From Ostrinia nubilalis (lineage: Eukaryota > Arthropoda > Insecta > Lepidoptera > Crambidae): DNA of 64,000 nucleotides. Position numbers and translations under genes: made by a program. Shown here in pieces: positions 57,832 through 64,000 of the stretch. The stretch covers positions 7,542,001-7,606,000 of the forward strand of contig NC_087119.1 in NCBI RefSeq assembly GCF_963855985.1, given 5' to 3'. Each line of letters begins with the position of its first letter. The first letter of the stretch is position 1. The notes below the pieces were generated by a model. The model did no database searches. It saw only the letters and a program-made list of their open reading frames with translations, and had not been told where the DNA came from.

Positions 57832-60058
57832 CTAGCTTTGGTCGCCCGCTACGCGGGCTACAAAAGCTAGATCTGCGATGCTGGCCGCTCCGGGCTTCGC
57901 CCTACGCGGCGCTCGGCCTGCGGCCTCGCATTCGGAGCTCGGCCTTCGGCCTCGCAAAAATTACACAGGGCGTTTATCGTTTGTCGCAAGGCTCTTTTGC
58001 TTTTTTGACGCAACACAAGTAAATCTATGGCGACTGTCGGGATTTGAACCATCGCTCGGCCTTCGGCCTCGCCTTTCTGTCTGTCACTGGGCTCTAGTCC
58101 TTTTTTGACGCATTAAAAATAAATCTATGGCGACTCACAGGCTTTAAACTATCGCTCGGCCTTCGGCCTCGCCTTTTTCTACGTTAGCTAAGCCCCCCTG
58201 CATACAATTTGTATGGAGAATTTAGTCCCTTTAGGAAAACGGGTGAACGCTTGGCGGCCATCTTGGATTTCCAAAATTTTCCATTTTTGCCTTAATCTGG
58301 ACCATTTTCCGCGCCGAACGCCATTTTCACTTTTTTTCTATCCTCACCCAGTCCCGAGGAGCAACGCCTTAAAAACACCCATGTCACAAAATTTTGTGTT
58401 CTCGTAATTCCCAGTGTTGCCAGGTGATCGAGATGAAAATGGTCAAATGTCATTAGTTTGACCTATTTGCAGGAGGCGTCATCCAAATTTCTGACCGAAA
58501 GTCGTTATTTCCATTTTTTACATTTTTGGACCAAAACTCTCAAAGTATGGCAACACTGGAAATTTTTGTTTTCCCAAACGATACTCCTTGACAAACTACA
58601 TAATCGCCACATACAACCCGACTTTCCCAAATGTTGCCAACTGCCCGAAAAATGCATTTGAAAAATCAGAAATCTGAAACTTTTTACAAAATGGCCGCTC
58701 ACTCGGTCGCCATCTTGATTTTCTGACATTTCGGATTTTTCCCATAGTCTGGATCGTATAACCGACCAAACCACATTTTTGGATTTTTTCTGCCATATCT
58801 CCTTCTGTCCGTCCTTAACTTTAAAGACACCCATGTCGAAAAAAATACTTTTTCCCGTAGCTTCCAGTGTTGCCAGGTGATCGAGATGAAAATGATCAAA
58901 TGTCATTTGCACGACCTTTTTGCAGGAGGCGTCATCCAAATTTTCGACCGGAAGTCGTTATTTCCACTTTCGACATTTTTGGACCAAATCTCCTAAGGTA
59001 TGGCAACACTGGAGAAATTTCTTCACCCAAACGAAACTTCTCAACAGGACACCCAACCGCCTCATACAACTCGACTTTCTAAAGTGTTGCCAACTACTCG
59101 AAAAATGGATTCCAAAATTTCGAAATTTTCAACTTTTTACAAAATGGCCGCCCACGCCGCCGCCATCTTGATTTTCTGACATTTCGGATTTTTCCCATAA
59201 TCTGGGTCGTATATCCGACCAAACGTCATTTTTATTTTTTTTCTGCCATAATTCTTTCTGTCTGTCACTAACTTTAAAGTCACCCATGTCGCAAAAAAAA
59301 CTTTTCCCCATAACTTTCAGTGTTGCCAGACTTTTTTCATAAAAAAGGTAAAATGTCATTCGGGTCCCGAAATGTCACCAGACTGCATACCAAGTTTTTG
59401 GAATTTTTGGAAATTTCCATTTTCTACTATCCGGGGCCGTGGTGGAAAATTTTCTTCCAAAATGGTAGTTTTTTCCGATTCATGGCAACACTCGAATAAC
59501 AGACCAACAATCGCCCGGAACATTGTACCCCACTCCGGTGTCGCCATCTATTCGAAATTTGGTGTCAAAGTTTGGGAATTTTTTGATCGCAACAAAATGG
59601 CCGACGGCTCAGCCGCCATCTTGTTTTTTGATAATCTGTAAATAAGGCCCTGAAGCAGACTATATAAGTCACAAATACTCAAAAGAATTTTTTAAAAACA
59701 ATTGCGCATCTCGGAGTGACACCTCCCTAAAAACACCCCGAAATCGCATTTTCAATCCAAGATGGCGGCTCGGCCATTTTGTTTTTCCATTTTTTTCTCA
59801 CATTTTTTAACACACTTTGGCAACCCTAATAAACTCCCAAAAAGGAAAAAATTCAGGATGAAAAACAAAAAAGTTGGAGTTTCAAAAAGTGCCGCCATTT
59901 TGTTTTTTGGTTCAAAAAATTAAATAAAGCTGGCAGTCAAAAAATCTAGTTTAAAACAAACACTAACAATTTTACCCCCCTCCCCTCTAAATACCCCAAA
60001 AATACCCCTGATCAGTGAGTGAGTCAGTGAGTAGGAATCGAGCTTTATATAATATAGA
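57832..60058 (-). mobile_element. 2.2-kb Helitron-like element, family C copy 1
   Basis: On the minus strand it starts TCTATATTATATAAAGCTCG and ends GCCCGCGTAGCGGGC hairpin, GACCAAAGCTAG. It contains several GCTCGGCCTTCGGCCTCGC palindromes. Two ~450-bp internal repeats begin CAGTGTTGCCAGGTGATCG (about 58410 and 58867), and recurrent GCCATCTTG motifs are present. No Rep/helicase coding, so it is non-autonomous. Confidence 0.8.
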
Positions 60059-62289
60059 CTAGCTTTGGTCGCCCGCTACGCGGGCTACAAAAGCTAGATC
60101 TGCGATGCTGGCCGCTCCGGGCTTCGCCCTACGCGGCGCTCGGCCTGCGGCCTCGCATTCGGAGCTCGGCCTTCGGCCTCGCAAAAATTACAGGGGGTGT
60201 TTATTGTCTGTCACGGTGCTCTTGTGCTTTTTTGACGCAACACAAATAAATCTATGGCAACTGTCGGGATTTGAACCATCGCTCGGCCTTCGGCCTCGCC
60301 TTTTTGTCTGTCACTGGGCTCTAGTCCTTTTTTGACGCATTAAAAATAAATCTATGGCGACTCACAGGCTTTGAACTATCGCTCGGCCTTCGGCCTCGCC
60401 TTTTTCTACTTTAGCTAAGCCCCCCTGCATACAATTTGTATGGAGAATTTAGTCCCTTTAGGAAAACGGGTGAACGCTTGGCGGCCATCTTGGATTTCCA
60501 AAATTTTGCATTTTTGCCTTAATCTGGACCATTTTCCGCGCCGAACCCCATTTTTACTTTTTTTCTAACTTCACCCAATCCCGTAAAACAATTCCTTAAA
60601 ACCACCCATGTCCCAAAATTTTGAGTTTCCGTAACTCCCAGTGTTGCCAGGTCATCGAGCTAAAAATGGTCAAATGTCATTAGTTTGACCTATTTGCAGG
60701 AGGCGTCATCCAAATTTCTGACCGAAAGTCGTTATTTCCATTTTTTACATTTTTCGACCAAAACTCTCAAAGTATGGCAACACTGGAAATTGTTGTTTTT
60801 CCAAACGATACTCCTTGACAAACTACATAATCGCCCCATACAAACCGACTGTCCCAAATGTTGCCAACTGCCAGAAAAATGCATTTGAAAAATCAGAAAT
60901 CTGAAACTTTTTACAAAATGGCCGCCCGCTCAGCCGCCATCTTGATTTTCTGACATTTCGGATTTTTCCCATAATCTGGGTCGTATAACCGACCAAACCC
61001 CATTTTTGGATTTTTTCTGCCATATCTCCTTCTGTCCGTCCTTAACTTTAAAGACACCCATGTCGAAAAAAATACTTTTCCCCGTAGCTCCCAGTGTTGC
61101 CAGGTGATCGGGATGAAAATGGTCAAATGTCATTTGCACGACCCCTTTGCAGGAGGCGTCGTCCAAATTTTTGACCGGAAGTCGTTATTTCTACTTTCGA
61201 CATTTTTGGACCAAATCTCCTAAGGTATGGCAACACTGGAGAAATTTCTTCACCCAAGCGAAACCTCTCGACAGAACACACAACCGCCTCATACAACTCG
61301 ACTTTCCCAAATGTTGCCAAGTACTCGAAAAATGAATTCCAAAATTTCGAAATTTTCAACTTTTTACAAAATGGCCGCCCACGCCGCCGCCATCTTGATT
61401 TTTTGACATTTCGGATTTTTCCCATAGTCTGGGTCGTATATCCGACCAAACGTCATTTTTATTTTTTTTCTGCCATAATTCTTTCTGTCTGTCACTAACT
61501 TTAAAGTCACCCATGTCGCAGAAAAAACTTTTCCCCATAACTTACAGTGTTGCCAGACTTTTTTCATAAAATTGGTGAAATGTCATTCGGGTCCCCAAAT
61601 GTCACCAGACTGCATTCCAAGTTTATGGAATTTTTGGAAATTTCCATTTTCTACTATCCGGGGCCGTGGTGGAAAATTTTCTTCCAAAATGGTAGTTTTT
61701 TCCGACTCATGGCAACACTCGAGAAACAGACCAACAATCGCCCGGAACATTGTACCCTACTCCGGTGTCGCCATCTGCCGGAAAATTGCTACCAAAGTTT
61801 GGGAATTTTTTGATCGCAACAAAATGGCCGACGGCTCAGCCGCCATCTTGTTTTTTGATAATCTGTGAATGAGGCTTTAAAGAAGACTATACATGTCACA
61901 AATACTCAAAAGAAATTTTCAAAAACAATTGCGCATCTCGGAGTGACGCCTCCCTAAAAACACCCCGAAATCGCATTTTCAATCCAAGATGGCGGCGCGG
62001 CCATTTTGTTTTTCCGTTTTTTTCCCACATTTTTTAACACACCTTGGCAACCCCAACAAACCACCAAAAAATAAAAAATTCAGGACGAAAGACAGAAAAG
62101 TTTGTGTTTCAAAAAGTGCCGCCATTTTGTTTTTTGGTTCAAAAAATGTGGTAAAGCTGTCAGTCAAAAAATCTAGTTTAAAACAAACATAAACAATTTT
62201 ACCCCTTTCCCCTCTAAATACCCCAAAAATACCCCTGATCAGTCAGTGAGTGAGTCAGTCAGTGGTAATCGAGCTTTATATAATATAGT
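60059..62289 (-). mobile_element. 2.2-kb Helitron-like element, family C copy 2
   Basis: Colinear with copy 1 along its length and joined to it directly at ...ATATAGA|CTAGC... on the plus strand. Right flank is a short TATAAAGTATAATAGTATAA spacer. Confidence 0.8.
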
Positions 62290-62313
62290 ATAAAGTATAA
62301 TAGTATAATATAG

Positions 62314-64000
62314 TCTGTCACTGGGCTCTAGTCCTTTTTTGACGCATTAAAAATAAATCTATGGCGACTCACAGGCTTTGAACTATCGCTCGGCCTTCGG
62401 CCTCGCCTTTTTCTACTTTAGCTAAGCCCCCCTGCATACAATTTGTATGGAGAATTTAGTCCCTTTAGGAAAACGGGTGAACGCTTGGCGGCCATCTTGG
62501 ATTTCCAAAATTTTGCATTTTTGCCTTAATCTGGACCATTTTCCGCGCCGAACCCCATTTTTACTTTTTTTCTAACTTCACCCAATCCCGAATTCATTTG
62601 TTTCTACAATTCCTTATTCCTCCGTTGTCCCAAAACTTTGAGTTACCCTAACTCCCAGTGTTGCCAGATGATCGAGTTGAAAATGGTCAAATGTCATTAG
62701 TTTGACCTATTTGCAGGAGGCGTCATCCAAATTTCTGACCGAAAGTCGTTATTTCCATTTTTTACATTTTTGGACCAAAACTCTCAAAGTATGGCAACAC
62801 TGGAAATTGTTGTTTTTCCAAACGATACTCCTTGACAAACTACGTAATCGCCCTATACAACTCGACTTTCCCAAATGTTGCCAACTGCCCGAAAAATGCA
62901 TTTGAAAAATCAGAAATCTGAAACTTTTTACAAAATGGCCGCTCACTCGGTCGCCATCTTGAATTTCTGACATTTCGGATTTTTCCTATAGTCTGGGTCA
63001 TATAACCGACCAAACCCTATTTTCAGATTTTCCCTGCCATATCTCCTTCTGTCCGTCCTTAACTTTAAAGACACCCATGTCGAAAAAAATACTTTTCCCC
63101 GTAGCTCCCAGTGTTGCCATGTGATCGAGATGAAAATGGTCAAATGTCATTTGCACGACCCCTTTGCAGGAGGCGTCGTCCAAATTTTTGATCGGAAGTC
63201 GTTATTTCTACTTTCGACATTTTTGGACCAAATCTCTCAAAGTGTGGCAACACTGGGGAAATTTCTTCACCCAAGCGAAACCTCTCGACAAGACACACAA
63301 CCGCCTCATACAACTCGACTTTCCAAAATGTTGCCATGTACTCGAAAAATGAATTCCAAAATTTCGAAATTTTCAACTTTTCACAAAATGGCCGCCCGCT
63401 CAGCCGCCATCTTGATTTTCTGACATTTCGGATTTTTCCCATAATCTGGGTCGTATATCCGACCAAACATCATTTTTATTTTTTTTCTGCCATAATTCTT
63501 TCTGTCTGTCCTTAACTTTAAAGTCACCCATGTCGCAAAAAAAACTTTTCCCCATAACTTTCAGTGTTGCCAGACTTTTTTCGTAAAAATGGCGAAATGT
63601 CATTCGGGTCCCCAAACGTCACCAAACTGCATACCGAGTTTTTGGAATTTCTGGAAATTTCCATTTTCTACTATCCGGGGCCGTGGTGGAAAATTTTCTC
63701 CCAAAATGGTAGTTTTTTCCAATTCATGGCAACACTCGAATAACAGACCAACAATCGCCCGGAACATTGTACCCCACTCCGGTGTCGCCATCTGCCGGAA
63801 AATTGCTACCAAAGTTTGGGAATTTTTTGATCGCAACAAAATGGCCGACGACTCAGCCGCCATCTTGTTTTTTGATAATCTGTAAATGAGGCCTTGAAGC
63901 AGACTATATAAGTCACAAAAACTTAAAAGAATTTTTCAAAAACAATTGCGCATCTCGGAATGACACCTCCCCAAAAACACCCCTGAAATCGGGTTTTCAA
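62314..64000 (-). mobile_element. 2.2-kb Helitron-like element, family C copy 3 (partial)
   Basis: Starts within the element (equivalent to about position 58085 of copy 1), so the 3' hairpin end is missing, and continues past the window edge. Confidence 0.8.

Noticed and set aside
57867..63885. Many 60-144-codon frames in the Helitron array
   Set aside because: The same frames recur in every repeat copy on both strands, without any recognisable domain; they follow the repeat, not a gene.

Overview
The window looks like a lepidopteran (moth or butterfly) nuclear genome segment. The reasons are small spliced insect-type genes in an AT-rich background and a dense load of mobile-element families typical of Lepidoptera: RTE-type LINE 3' ends with (GAT)n tails, Helitron-like elements with 5' TC and 3' hairpin plus CTAG, tRNA-derived SINEs and palindromic MITEs. 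This assignment is inference from sequence features. No prokaryotic operons, CRISPR arrays or functional rRNA/tRNA genes were seen.

The central feature is a complete autophagy gene, Atg9, on the minus strand (18857-41496). It has 15 exons whose phases all close to one 761-codon frame. A second minus-strand gene, at 47858-49319, is a four-exon dephospho-CoA kinase domain protein (DCAKD-like, 230 aa) whose last exon encodes a membrane anchor. A third gene of unknown function has its last two exons on the plus strand (44432-45508). Two further minus-strand coding fragments (7117-7227 and 41972-42181) are weak candidates.

Layout: 1-18578 is intergenic, made of repeat fragments: an RTE end, a LINE reverse-transcriptase relic, foldback elements (2451-4561, 8518-9199, 14718-16016), MITEs, SINEs and a 59/63-bp higher-order minisatellite. 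18857-41496 is Atg9 with introns full of transposons. 41500-50200 holds the unknown gene and DCAKD. 50236-56100 holds a decayed LINE and other transposon relics. 56175-64000 is a near-continuous head-to-tail array of Helitron-like elements that runs off the right edge.

The most unusual finding is that three separate Atg9 exons (9, 12 and 14) each have tandem partial copies in the intron just downstream. Every unit carries the 3' part of the exon and its 5' splice donor, and begins right after an AG. The arrays are at different stages: nine apparently identical 189-bp units after exon 14, four ~168-bp units after exon 12 (one still in frame), and three decayed copies after exon 9. Other strong observations are a transposon whose 9-bp target duplication is exactly the first nine bases of Atg9 intron 10, so the splice donor is preserved; a four-layer transposon nest in intron 13 including a 5'-inverted LINE; two insertions dated by empty sites elsewhere in the window; and an in-frame TAA followed by 16 coding-like codons at the Atg9 C-terminus.
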